Source of the DNA: Sitta carolinensis | Lineage: Eukaryota; Chordata; Aves; Passeriformes; Sittidae | NCBI GenBank assembly: GCA_032173965.1 | Contig: CM063290.1 | Location: forward strand, 11,929,501-11,993,500 | Direction: 5' to 3' | DNA length: 64,000 nucleotides | In this document: piece after piece, positions 52,938 to 64,000 of the stretch | How positions within the stretch are numbered: position 1 is the first letter of the stretch | Layout: the number at the start of each line of letters is the position of its first letter | Program-made: the position numbers and the translations under genes | Notes under the pieces: generated by a model | The model's input: the letters and a program-made list of their open reading frames with translations, nothing else | Told to the model about the DNA's origin: nothing | Databases searched by the model: none

Positions 52938-53800
52938 GCCCTTCAAAAATACATACAAGTAAGTAATTTATTTTTAATGCTCTAACAATAACTATGAAGA
53001 CAGTGTTGTCCTTTTTGTTCTTATTGTACCTCTGCTCTCACCAATGGTTAGAAGATTGATTAGTTTTTATCTGGAAGTTCTGATTAATTAGATATTTTTA
53101 CAAGAAAACATTTTTTAAGCTATTAAATGTTTCTTTTATGACGCAACACTCATTACCACTGGAAACTTTTGCTATGAGGAGAATAGGAGCTTCCCTTTTC
53201 CCCTGTCAGTTTATGCAAAGTCCATTGCTTCAGCTGGAGGAAATAACACATCCCTTGTCAGAAAAAGAAAATAATTTTCCACTGCCTGGTGTCTGAAAAT
53301 TGGAATTCCATAAAGCTTATGGAAGTACAGCTAGCCATAGGTTATCTGGTAAGGTTCATTTCTGGACTCTGCTTTGTTGGATGTTTTTGCACACCCTGTT
53401 TGCTTTCCCTACCAGCACAACCTCCTCTGTCCTACTCCGCCCTATGGGCATGTAAATTATGCCCTCACCAGGTGATATTCTCTGGCTTGTGAAGTGCTGA
53501 AAATTAGATCAGATGCTTACAATATTCTGTCTTGAAAGTATATGATAAAATTTCTTTGTCTACTACTGCTTACATCCCTTTTCACTTTTGTTTTTGCTGT
53601 CTTGGTTTTAGCTACAGATGTGTATCACATTTTATAAATATACCTGTATCTCAACATTTATATTACACATGTATAATTATGCAAGAAAAAAACATGCTGA
53701 CTGCCTCAGAAATCACAACTTTCTGACTGATTTCTGTCTAACCCAAAACAGAATTTATCTAAACTATTCTGAAAGACAAATGCCATTAGTAGATGAGTAA

Positions 53801-56800
53801 CAAAGAAACATTGGAGAGCGGTCCACGACAAGAGGCTGTTTTCATGTGGGAACAAGGAAATATTATACCACTTGCTGAAGCTTAGAGCAACTCCGAGATC
53901 CTCACTGAAATCAAGTTCTGTGATGAAAAGGCCTGTAGCCTGTTGGGCCAAGAGATGGGGATTATGAGAATATTCATGACTCCTGAGAATCAGCAGGTGA
54001 GACCTAATGCACACTGTTGCCCCTCAGCCCTTTCCCCAGCTCATCCTTTCGGTAAACAGTACATAAAGGCTGGGTTCCCAGAGTGACTGAACTCAGTTCC
54101 TGATCCTTTTTTTTTTTTTTTTTCTCCTTTCACCTCCATTCTTTATAAAAAAGATTGCAGTGGTTTTGCCACTTGTCCCAAGCAGAAGCACGGAAACTCC
54201 TTTTCATTTCTAAAAAGCAACTGTGTGGCCAAACCAGAAGTCTTGTGACATTACTTAAGAAAGCAGAATGGTATCTTAGCATCCAAGGCCTCTTTTAAAA
54301 CTTAGTGAAAAGCCTTTCTGAGAGCTTGGATAAGCTGGAGAAGAATCTCTGTGGCATATGTGCATTGTCTTAGAAAAGCATGGGTTGGAGCCAACTGTGG
54401 GCCTCTGCCTTTAATATAGTGGGTATTTGTCATGCCTGTTTTGGTGTGCTTGCTAGTCAGTAAACACCCCATGTGTAGAGTACATGCAGTTGGAAGAAGT
54501 TGGAGTGTGTGATTGATGCAGGACACTATTCCAGGCCAGTGAGTGGCAGGGGATGCTCTGTGAAAGGGAGATCCCTTGGGCAAGATGGGCAAAAGTATTT
54601 TGCCAGCTTTTCTCCAGTGCAACACAAAGGTTTTTTCTACAGCCAATTTCATCAATCGATTTTTTGTAAAATTGTATCACTGTTATGTAGGTGAAGAGGG
54701 ATTCTCACCGATGCTAATCTTGTCCTGATTCTGACAGCTTTTACCTGCAGGCATGAAGTTGCTGTTCAGCCTGGTGGGGTAGGGATGACTGTCAGCTCTT
54801 TAGCTGAAGTCTAAGTGTTGTCATCCCTTTGAAGCCTCTAACGGTGCCTGCAGTAAACAGAGGAGACCATGCTCTCTTTGCTTTAACTAAGTGTTGTTGC
54901 TTGCTTTTTCTCTGCAGGAATGTGTCAGCCCATTCTGCTGGTTTGTGACTCTCTTGTACATGGATTGCAGCTATAGATCAGTGATTTGGCAGCGGGAGGT
55001 GTTGCAATGAATGCAAGCACAGGACATTTAGACTGCTGTCGGCCTCAGGCCCCTGCCACTTTTCCAGGACTCAGTGAAACTGCAGTGCTAATCCTCCCTA
55101 TATGTGCCCTGATATATGACGAGGGCAGGCACTTTTCCAGGCCCATCAGCCTTCCCAGCAGGGATAGATAGTCAGCTCAAGCCTTCCTGGCTGTGCTGAG
55201 GCAGGTGCTTGCAGAATTATGATTTGGTAAAAATGTACCCTCATACTAACATTTGCTGTAGCCTAATGCTTGTTGGAAATCTGTCCATGAAGCCATAGTG
55301 ATTATTCTGCATTAAGGCAAAGGTAACATCTTTTTTAAGGTTTTCAGCCTTTCCAGGAAGGATAGTTACATCATTTTAAATCCCTCTTGGAATTTCAGTC
55401 TGCAGGAGCCGTAGTGCCTGGCTCTGACAAAACTGCTGTTACAAACTTGCTTTCAAAGTGTCTCAGCATAAGGGTGTTTGTTGCATCCAAACAATACTTC
55501 AACATCCAAACAACACTTCAACAGTTTTTTCTGTTAATCTGAATGTAACTAGTAGCACTTAGTTCTGTGGTTGGAATTTGGTCCCCAGCAGTTGAAACTG
55601 AATGGCTGTCTGCTCAATATAGTTTTTCTAGTAACTGGTGCATCTAGGTCAACAAACTGACAGGCGTTGCTCATTTTACTGCTTGGCAAATATTGAACTA
55701 AAGTCTTCAGCACTGTAACACTGTTGACAATTGTAGGATAAAAGCATTGTCCTCTTTTGTTATCATGAAGTGCATCTTCACATCTGATTCTGGCATAACA
55801 CACTTGGTAAATAGCAAGGGATGTTGTGCTCTGGAGTCCCAAGTGTTTGCTCTGACAATATAAATTTACTGCCTGCTCTCTAAAACCAGACATCTGTCTC
55901 TGCCATGGTTACTTCAAACTGATATTGAAACAATCCACTCCCTGAAAACACTGGAGGATGAAAGCATGACTGCTGTTGAAGGAGCTCTTTTCTCTTTTTG
56001 AAATCTATCTGTACCTCCCTCCTTTATTATGGTGCAGGTCTACCTTGGGGAGCCCAGACTAGGCTTCAAGAGTCCAAAAAATGATACTTGGCAGAAAAAA
56101 AATCACTCTGGATTGGTACAGTTAACACTAACCCCACTGGAAAGTAAGTTTTATGTTGCAAGTCCACTGTCAATTCTTTCTTTTCCAGGAGAGCATATTA
56201 GAAGAGACAAAATGCAGATGAAAGAATTCCACCACACACATCCTGTTACCTGAGCAGAGCACTGCTCCTTGCCTCTTCCTTCTCTTTTCCAAAATTAAAC
56301 CTCCCCATGACTACTGTGAAGGCCCAGGGTCATTTGCATTCCAGCACCCATAACATCAGTCCACGGACTCTCCCTTCTGCTTTGCCAGCATCTCAGGTTC
56401 ACTCGTTGGCTGCTGAGTGCCCCCAGTGGATCAGAATGGAGCAATTCAACTGTCTGGAATTCAGTGGGGATGTGCCCCATAAGAACAGCGTCATTCACCA
56501 TGGTTTTGTTCCCTGCTACCTTTTTTCACTACAGCTTTGTTATTTGTTTCATATTTAGGTCAAGGGTGAAGATTCAAACATATCTGCTCTTCCTTTGCTT
56601 CACATCTTCACTTTCACCTAGTTTGTTTTGCACATGAAGTGCATGGAATCTTTATTTAGACCAACTTGCAAGCTATAATGGTAACCTGTATCACACTGAA
56701 TCTGAAGAGTGTGTAGCTGCACATCTGTAGTTACAGTAGTTACAATATTACATATGAAAAAATCGCCTGAACAGTGATTGGAGGTGAATCTGCAAGAAAG

Positions 56801-58500
56801 CATTTACAGCCAGATCCTGCTGCTCTAGATTGGTGCCCACCAACTTGGAAGATTGTCTCCCTCCACAGTAGTATTAAAAAATTAATTCAGAGCTCTTTAT
56901 ATCCTTAATGGAGACACAGATATATAGAGCATATGCTGTTTGTTGCCTTTTTGGGTTGAACTACTGGTGCTTCATTTTCCTTTCTGCCTCAGAAAAGAAA
57001 CAACAGCTTTGCCTTTTGAGGTTAATGCAGTCACATGCTAAAAAGAAATTTAAGACCCTAGAAAAGAGAAAGAGGCCAGCATGTATTTCACTACCAGGTG
57101 CAGAGATGAGACAAGTCCTATGACCATTTTGCATTTCAGACTCGTCTTGGGTCACTCAGAGCTGAAGGGAATGAGAGATGGGATTGTGATTGTGTTTTCA
57201 GCAAAAAGGGAGAGACAAAGCTGCACACTTCAGGAAAATGCCATCGTAATTCTTCATGTATTAGTTCAGAGGTTCGTTGATCATGAGGCTGGAATCTTTT
57301 GTGGCTGATGTCAAGTGACTGCTTTTGGGTATGATTCACCTATTGTCTATAACGCTTCTTTTAGCAAAAAGCAGCTGGTGAATCCTCTATTTCCCTTAAA
57401 CAAAACTGTCTTGAACTTTCAGGGAGAACAAGGCCTTCACTGTGCTGCCTTGACTGAAATCCCAGCCAAGAGGGAGAAGTCAGACCTGTTTCTTGCTTTT
57501 GCAAAAGCAAGTACTTTTTTTCCCCAGCAATAACTGTGAAGTAGACAAAGAAATCAGCCATCAGCCCTATGAGAGAGATGAGCCTGACCATCCCATAAAG
57601 CTGCAGTATTTTTGTGTCCACCTGCAAATGTGGATGGCAGAAGTGTCTGCTGTTCTGGCCAAGCCTGCCAAAGCTTGATACAGCAGAAACTGATTTCCCA
57701 GCTGCTACCCAGTTCTGGTGTCAGAGTTTTTCACAGGTTTAAAGCTCATTTTTATACAATACGCTTAGCTTGTGGGATTTTTGCTTTTAGATGACGTATA
57801 TCTATACGCACTCTATGCTAGGTATGAGGCAGATTCTGGCTTCCCTTCTGAAGGAAGGCAGTTCCCAGAAAGGCTCAGCCAGAGCTTGTGGGCTGTTTGT
57901 GTGAAGAAAGCAGAGGGAGAAAGGTTAACATGGTACTTCAGTAAAGACAGTAGTGAGCTCATGTGGGAAGGGGGATGGCAGCCTTCTGATGAATAAGTTG
58001 GATTCTGTGTGAGGCAGCATCTTCCAGCTTCCCTCCCAGCAGGAGCTTATCAGGCCAAATTCAGCTGGCAGCAGCTTTCCACCCTGCTGAGGCTTTGGAG
58101 TTGGACTTTTGACACAGTAAGAAACTACCATTCCTGTACAGACGGACAGCTGGTTCTGTTTTAAACAAAGGCAAGAACATTTTATATTGCCATTTAAAAT
58201 ACTTGTCTGTTTATTTCACAGGTTTGGTTGTGCCTGCCTTGAAAACTGTGTATATGTATGTGTATGACAACCAGGGAGTACCCCTATGGACTGGTATCAG
58301 TTCATTAACTCTGCTCCTTCAGAAACTGTTGTCTTCAAATGTATTCTTCAAAATTATCCAAAATGTGTCTTAACCCCAAAAAGGCAAATTTTTAGTTAAG
58401 AAGATATTTGAGAACTAGACTTCTAATAAGGACTTCTAATCCAGTTCCTAAGTAAAGAAGCTCCAAAGATTCTCAGCCTTTTTACTCTATATTCAACAGC
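53801..58500. other. Intergenic DNA, middle part
   Basis: Slightly GC-richer than the introns, with several chance ORFs of 60-117 codons on both strands (largest: minus 54302-54655 and minus 55549-55893) that resemble nothing I know. A poly-T run occurs at about 54108-54123. A tandem duplication lies at 55484-55521. Confidence 0.65.
55484..55521. repeat. 19-nt tandem duplication
   Basis: CATCCAAACAATACTTCAA at 55484-55502 and CATCCAAACAACACTTCAA at 55503-55521, one mismatch. Confidence 0.9.
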
Positions 58501-58765
58501 AACAAAGAAATCAACTGGAACCAACCAACCAGCAGAAGAAAATTTATTGTGAACAGTTACATGTTGGTAATTGTTCTTTCAGCCACTGATAATCAGAATT
58601 TATAATGGAAAAGAACCCAGCAGTCTTTAAGTAGTCTCCATCAACTTCACCTCAGAAAAAGTGGAAATATGCATTAAGCCATATTCAGAGTGTATTGTAA
58701 ATATTGAGCTTGGAACTTTTGGTTACACTGCTTTTTACCTGCACGGTTGATTTTAGGAGGAAAAT

Positions 58766-58804
58766 AATCCCTGAATAAGACTTAGAAATCCCTGAATAAG
58801 ACTT
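58766..58804. repeat. Short direct repeat, 21-nt period
   Basis: AATCCCTGAATAAGACTT occurs at 58766-58783 and again, identical, at 58787-58804. Confidence 0.9.
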
Positions 58805-61800
58805 TTTATCTCTCAAAATGTTAATTCATGTATAGTAAGAGAGTTTTACCAGAAATTGTCAGGTTCATTCATGGGCCTGATAATTTTAGGATAAATGCTA
58901 ATGTGAAAATTGCATTCTGATTTCAAGAAATACTCACTTGAACAAAGGCTTCACTGTGACCTGAACTGAGTATTTCCTGGAGTTTACTAATACCTGATCC
59001 TAAACATTATCAGAAACACTGCTCAAACTCAGCAAACTACAACTCCCTTTCAACATTTAGGGAGAAAGAGGTTTGCATGGAGCAGAGGAGCTGCCTTGGG
59101 CAGACAGACCTGCAGGGAGAAGAGAATGGGCATGGTATGCCACACTGCACACTCACATAGGCTATTCCAGGCTCGACAAAGCCCTGGGAGAAACCATTGT
59201 GCTTTAATTGTGCAAACCCACGTGGCTGATGAGAAGTACAAGGGTGGCTTTTTTGCTTGTTAGAATTCTAAAACTAGTGCTTTGCTACAGACTTTTTCTC
59301 TGGAAATGCCTCATGGTTGAAATATGCTGTGCCTGAAATCCCCTGTTTCCAAGTTCTTCGGGAAATAGCTTTCTTGTATGTAGGACTTAATTTGTAGTCA
59401 AGAGACAAAAGGATTGCCTTGAAATCACATCAGGTTAGGTGACAGAGGACTGATCGGGTGTGCAAAGTCTAAGTCACTTAGAGGTCTTAAAACCTTTTGG
59501 GAGAACTATGTCATAAATTCCCAAGAGTACGTGTTTATCCTTTTGTTTGCAGTAATTTTGCCAGTATTGCAGTTTTCAGGTCCCCCATATTCCTGTTGTG
59601 TTTTGCTTGGTCATCACTGGGACAGTGCTGTGAACTTTGCTTGCAATTACTCTAGTGAGGAACAAGGGCAGAATTACCTCAGAAAAGATTGTCCCAGTCA
59701 AACACCCCCATGCAAAATTGAGGGCTTTAGGTGATAATGAAGATCAACAGGGTTAAGGAGTGACAGGTATACTGTTTCAGGCAGACATTTTCAAGATAAC
59801 ACCTTTTCATTTATAATAAACTGAAAACAGACATGTTAGGTCCAAGATACAGAGGTAAGGTGAGTTGTTTGCTTAGTCAAAAGGAGATTCTGAGGTATAA
59901 AGCACACCAGTGATCATCTGGTCTCTTTCTGTCAATCATTTCATTAATCTTGGATTTTCAAGGGATTTTTATATTGCTTAGGTGGGGGCCACTGACTTAA
60001 TTTTTTCCTATTTGTTTGCACTTACACTGGAAATAAAGGAGTTCAGCAACCCTTGACATGAAATATTTGAGCCAGACCCAGCGTTTGTGCTTTTTCTTGC
60101 TTGATTTTTTGTTTTTACATGGTGATTTTCCAGTGCAAGGTTAATATTTCATAAAGAAAATAATTTCTACATCTGAGATTTTTTTCCTGTAAGAGATTGT
60201 CTTGGGGAATTCAGAGATGTCAGGGAACGAATAAAAATCCATTACCTGCTGGTAATCAGTTTGTTACAAGTGTTTGCATTCATACTCCCTGGTCTCTCTA
60301 GGTGGTAAGACCAGAATGGGTCACTGTGATCATCTGCATCAAACTGCTGCTGGGCTAAAGGAGACTTGCAATAAAGAAGCACTGAGGGCTAATGTAACAA
60401 TCCTTTGAGATGGATCTTGTCACCAGGTAAGTTTGCTAAGCTTATTACAGTCATTGGTAAACAACACCACCTTATTTTTTCTACGTTTGTGCTGTAGTTT
60501 CAAGCACTGAGATGTCATTCTGCCTTTTATCTGATGCATTAAGAGTTGTCTTGAATTGTATGTGCTATCACAGAGTGTTAATTCTCTCTGGATGCTGAAC
60601 TTGGAGGTTATTAATGCTGTTCCCTACTAGCCTAAGCAAAGGTATTGAAGCTGGGTTTCCAAGCAGACTCTCCCAGCTTGAACCAGAATTCTTTTCAATA
60701 CTCAAAGTGTTCTGTGCCTGCAGAGGTTGGTACTCTGCTTTGCTGATGAAAACTGAGTGGCTGAATGAGCTAAACATGCAAAACCAGCTCAGCTGGCTGC
60801 TGTCTGCTGCTCCTCCACTACCTGACCCCAGGTCCAAGGTCCTGGTCTGAGAACTGGATCATGGTTTTACTTCTGTGTGGCCATATGTGGCTGGTTGCCA
60901 CCCCTTGTGGGATAGGCCTTGTAGTGAGCATCCCCAAAGGTTCATGAGGTCTTCAGTGCAGTTAAAAAATCCTTTCTTAGAGCTAATGGTTCCCCGAAGT
61001 CCCACCCTGGTCATCTGGGGGTGACTGGCAGTGCAGCCCCTTTCATCTTTGACTTTTTTAACCCAACTTGCAGGGTCTGGCAGAACTTTAGATCACTTTG
61101 CTTTTCATTTGGCATTAGCCCACTTGAAGTGGGAAAGTTTATGCCTGGAAACAGTTGGTCAAAATCTGAAAGTAGAAAATATTAATTCTAGGCATGAAGA
61201 GCTGTTAAAAGAGCAGGAATTTCATGGAAATAAAACAGTCTGGTCTATAAAGTTCCTCTCATGGACTTTTATGAGGACAATTATTAATATTGTTGAAAAT
61301 TATGCTCATGAAACATGTTAATGGGAACTGTGCTGGCTGCTGCCAGAAAAACTGCAACCTTTACAGCTCATTTGGAGACAGAAATATTCAGCAAAGTAGC
61401 CTACAGGGCGCAAAGGTTTGCGTGGTGCCGGCTTAGACTAACTTAACATACGCCCTCTGTACCCCTGGTATTGTCCAAAACCTAATGCCCATAATAAAAG
61501 AGAGGAAAATTGGACCCCAAGTGGTAAGGATTGTAAGCCCTTGGAATTCTCCTAATCAGAGATATTCAGCTATTTTTAGTTCATAATGTTTAGTCAAATA
61601 GCAACAATGATTTTTCTTCTTTTTTTCAACTCAGCTGCACGGTGTGTTGGAGGGGGTCTCGATGGCCTGTGACCTTGCCTTTATCTGTCAGTCTGTCACC
61701 ACTGGTCTTCAAAGTGCAGCTTAAAGGATCTGAGGCTTCTGTGTGGCCTTGATGTGATCTGCTTTCCTGGTAAAGTTTTTCATTAACGGGTGCTTTTTTA

Positions 61801-62204
61801 AGCTGGTTGGAGCTTGCTTTGCTTGCTCTGTGGGATGTTACTGGCTTGGGGGGCTCCTGACTCCCATAACCAGGTTTAATAACTCTGCATGGCCTGTATT
61901 TGTAAGCATTGTGAGTACGGTGGATGTTGCCTCTGCACAGTGGATGCTGCTTCCTGCAGCATCATTGATCAGGCTCTTTCTTTTCTTCTCCTGCCTCTGA
62001 AATCTCTATCAAAGACTCTCAATAGAATAAATATTTTTGAAGTACAGTTGGTTAGATACAGTGACTGAGCCACAAGCCCATCCATCTGCACAGTGCTTAC
62101 CCACCTGCTAAGGGTACTGCCCTTCCATCCAGCCCAGATCCTTACTGCTGCTGTGTCAGCCATACATTTCTTTTCCTCTGAATCTTAAGGAGAGAACGTA
62201 CCTA

Positions 62205-62280
62205 AGAAAAAAGCAGTCCTGCTGCATCAGACCACTGGTCTGGGCAGTCCAGTATCCTGTCTCCAACTTTAGCCACCAAC
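62205..62280. repeat. Possible old interspersed repeat
   Basis: CTGCTGCATCAGACCACTGG, GGCAGTCCAGTATCCTGTCT resembles a phrase seen in old repeats of reptiles and birds. Family and borders not determined. Confidence 0.35.
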
Positions 62281-64000
62281 ACATGCCTAAGGTAGAGCAA
62301 AAAACAGGACAAGTATGTATGATATTTGTGGTTAGGAGCTTTTTGAACCAGAGTTGTTGTCTCTGTATTCAATATAACTTAACAAAAGACAAAAAATATT
62401 CTGGGGATGTGTGGTTCACTTGCATGATCCCTGCATTTGAATGGCTTTTTGTGGACACCTGGATGCAATTATTGATGCTAAAAAACCTGTCTCAGTCACC
62501 AAAGGAAAATTATTTATACATCCATGGCTGGAGCAAAGGTGTTAGGTGTCCCTGTGCAAAATGAGTGGAAGGGCTGAGAGTGAAAAAATTCTCAGCCATA
62601 GCCGTGGCTGTCTCTGAGTTTCACCAACCTTTCACTGCCACGGCAGGGGGACCTGACTGGCTCCTCTGAGAGGAACAGTGAATTCTTGCAAAGATGCTTT
62701 CTCACTGCAGCATGGCCAGTCCTGCATGTTTTGCCCATCGATCAACAGGTGGGACAGCAGGATCGATCAGCTGGTGCCCTTGCTCAGCAGGTTCTGCAGA
62801 CGTTTGACTTCAGCTTCTTTGCTTCGACTGTATTTGGTCTCAGCCAGCTGGGGAACCATGGAGCACTTCTTCAGAAGTCCAGACTGGTTACTGTGCACTG
62901 GTGTGGGGAGATGTAGCTCCTACCTGTAAAGGCTGAGGTCCCCTTTATTGCAGAGCTGGCCATCGACATGCAGCAGCTCTTTTCCCCCAGTTCCAGCAGA
63001 AGGGTCTGACAAACACTAAATCCAAGAGATGGGAAGAAGGGTTCCTCCAAAATGTTTGGTTTGCTTTAGTGCAGTCTGTAAGGGCCAGGCCAGAGCAATT
63101 ACCAATTACCAGCATGCACAAGATGCTTGCTATGTTGCTTGGAGTGTTTTTCTTTACTACGTGTCAATACAAACCTAGAGCCATTTTTCAGAGTTTGCCA
63201 ATGGCTATTATTGAAAAGGCAAGAATTGCCCTCAAGAGATTCCCCACTGCTCTGCATTATTATCTGCTGGATGGCAGCTCTATAGGCCATGTATCATTTT
63301 TTTCAAATAACCAGTTAATTACTAAATAAAACAACCTAACTTTCAAGCTGATTAGCCTAGATTAATGACCAGCAGCATGTTTCACTCTCCTCAACAATTT
63401 ATCATGGAAAAGAACTATGTCTTTAATGATTTAGGTACCTGGTCTATTGAGGCTTGCTCCAATCTGTACAGCCTCCAATTTGATTTAATTGCTCTTCTTA
63501 GTTTGTGACCTGGAAAAAACCAAGTGACAGCTCCCATTAGTGAAGCCCAGCTTGCAACTTGCTTACAGTGTTACAAAGGCTCACTGGGTGTCTTTCTCTG
63601 CTGACTTCATTAAGAAGATATATAGAGGTCAAGTGTCACTTTGGCACAGAACAAGTACTACGCCGTTTATCAGCTGAAACAGGTTGAATCATCCTGTGTA
63701 TTTTATTTAAGTTTATACTCATTATTTTTCCCTCTTACCATTTTTAAAAGATGTTTTTAGAAGCTCCTTGTTTTGTTTAAGTTAAGATTGAATTTACAGA
63801 CTGGCCTTAAAGGCATTAATTGCAGTTCATTTATTGTTACTTTGGCATGGAGACTTTGGCATTATACTCCTCTATAGTTATTCAATAAGAGATCTTTTTG
63901 TTATAAGGGCTCATTCAGGACCCTTGAGTTTGCTTCCTAATTAATATTACACTTCCTCGCAGTTGTGCTCTGGAGTACAAATGCTCACTCCCCAAGGATG

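Larger units (their letters stand above)
47976..53800. other. Intergenic DNA downstream of OPA1, first part
   Basis: No gene recognised. It holds an AT hairpin at 48.07 kb, an inverted repeat at 49.94-50.03 kb, a CR1 fragment at 52.0 kb and an AT-rich simple stretch near 52.9 kb. ORFs up to 122 codons show no domains. Confidence 0.7.
58501..64000. other. Intergenic DNA, last part
   Basis: No gene recognised up to the window end. It holds a 21-nt period duplication at 58.77 kb and a possible old repeat at 62.2 kb. Several short ORFs are present without domain signals. Confidence 0.65.

Noticed and set aside
54302..54655. 117-codon minus-strand ORF downstream of OPA1
   Set aside because: No recognisable motif, overlapped by other open frames on both strands, no promoter or poly(A) signal tied to it.
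55549..55893. 114-codon minus-strand ORF
   Set aside because: Resembles no protein family I know; a lone frame of this size in 16 kb is compatible with chance.

Overview
This is vertebrate nuclear DNA, most probably from a bird. It holds nearly all of one gene on the + strand: OPA1, the dynamin-family GTPase of the mitochondrial inner membrane. The avian call rests on several CR1 LINE 3' ends with typical bird sequence, compact introns, and a few protein changes that match what I recall of chicken OPA1. The amino-terminal part differs enough from my memory of chicken that another bird lineage is likely. I cannot name the species.

Layout: the window opens in intron 1, so the promoter and the short first exon lie upstream. 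Exons 2 to 28 run from 448 to 45518, including alternative exons 4b (3737-3790) and 5b (9387-9485). Every exon boundary was placed on GT-AG sites with matching phase. Without 4b and 5b the window carries 2851 coding bases. Adding the 32 coding bases of a mammalian-type exon 1 gives 2883, that is 960 residues plus stop, the same length as human isoform 1. Residue numbers below assume this and agree with known human landmarks (K301, D398, D470, W771, C856). The 4b and 5b choices predict proteins of 960, 978, 993 and 1011 residues. Exons 8 to 27 are densely packed (15.8-29.0 kb). A 16.4 kb intron 27 then separates them from the last coding exon, which carries only about 20 codons. A 3' UTR follows, probably with one short intron, and poly(A) signals lie near 46.48 and 47.93-47.95 kb.

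The modules appear in order: targeting presequence, inner-membrane anchor, the protease-sensitive linker (S1 in exon 5, the 4b insert, S2 in 5b), a coiled coil, the GTPase domain with all G motifs, the stalk and membrane-binding paddle, and a C-terminal GED-like helix.

From about 48 kb to the end I see no gene. The DNA is AT-rich and holds CR1 relics, short tandem duplications, a hairpin-like inverted repeat and chance ORFs. I found no new biological system. The best leads are a small CpG-rich island inside intron 27, a bird-specific length of exon 5b, loss of the cysteine at position 786, a NAGNAG acceptor at exon 8, and paired T/G homopolymer switches in the intron before exon 6.
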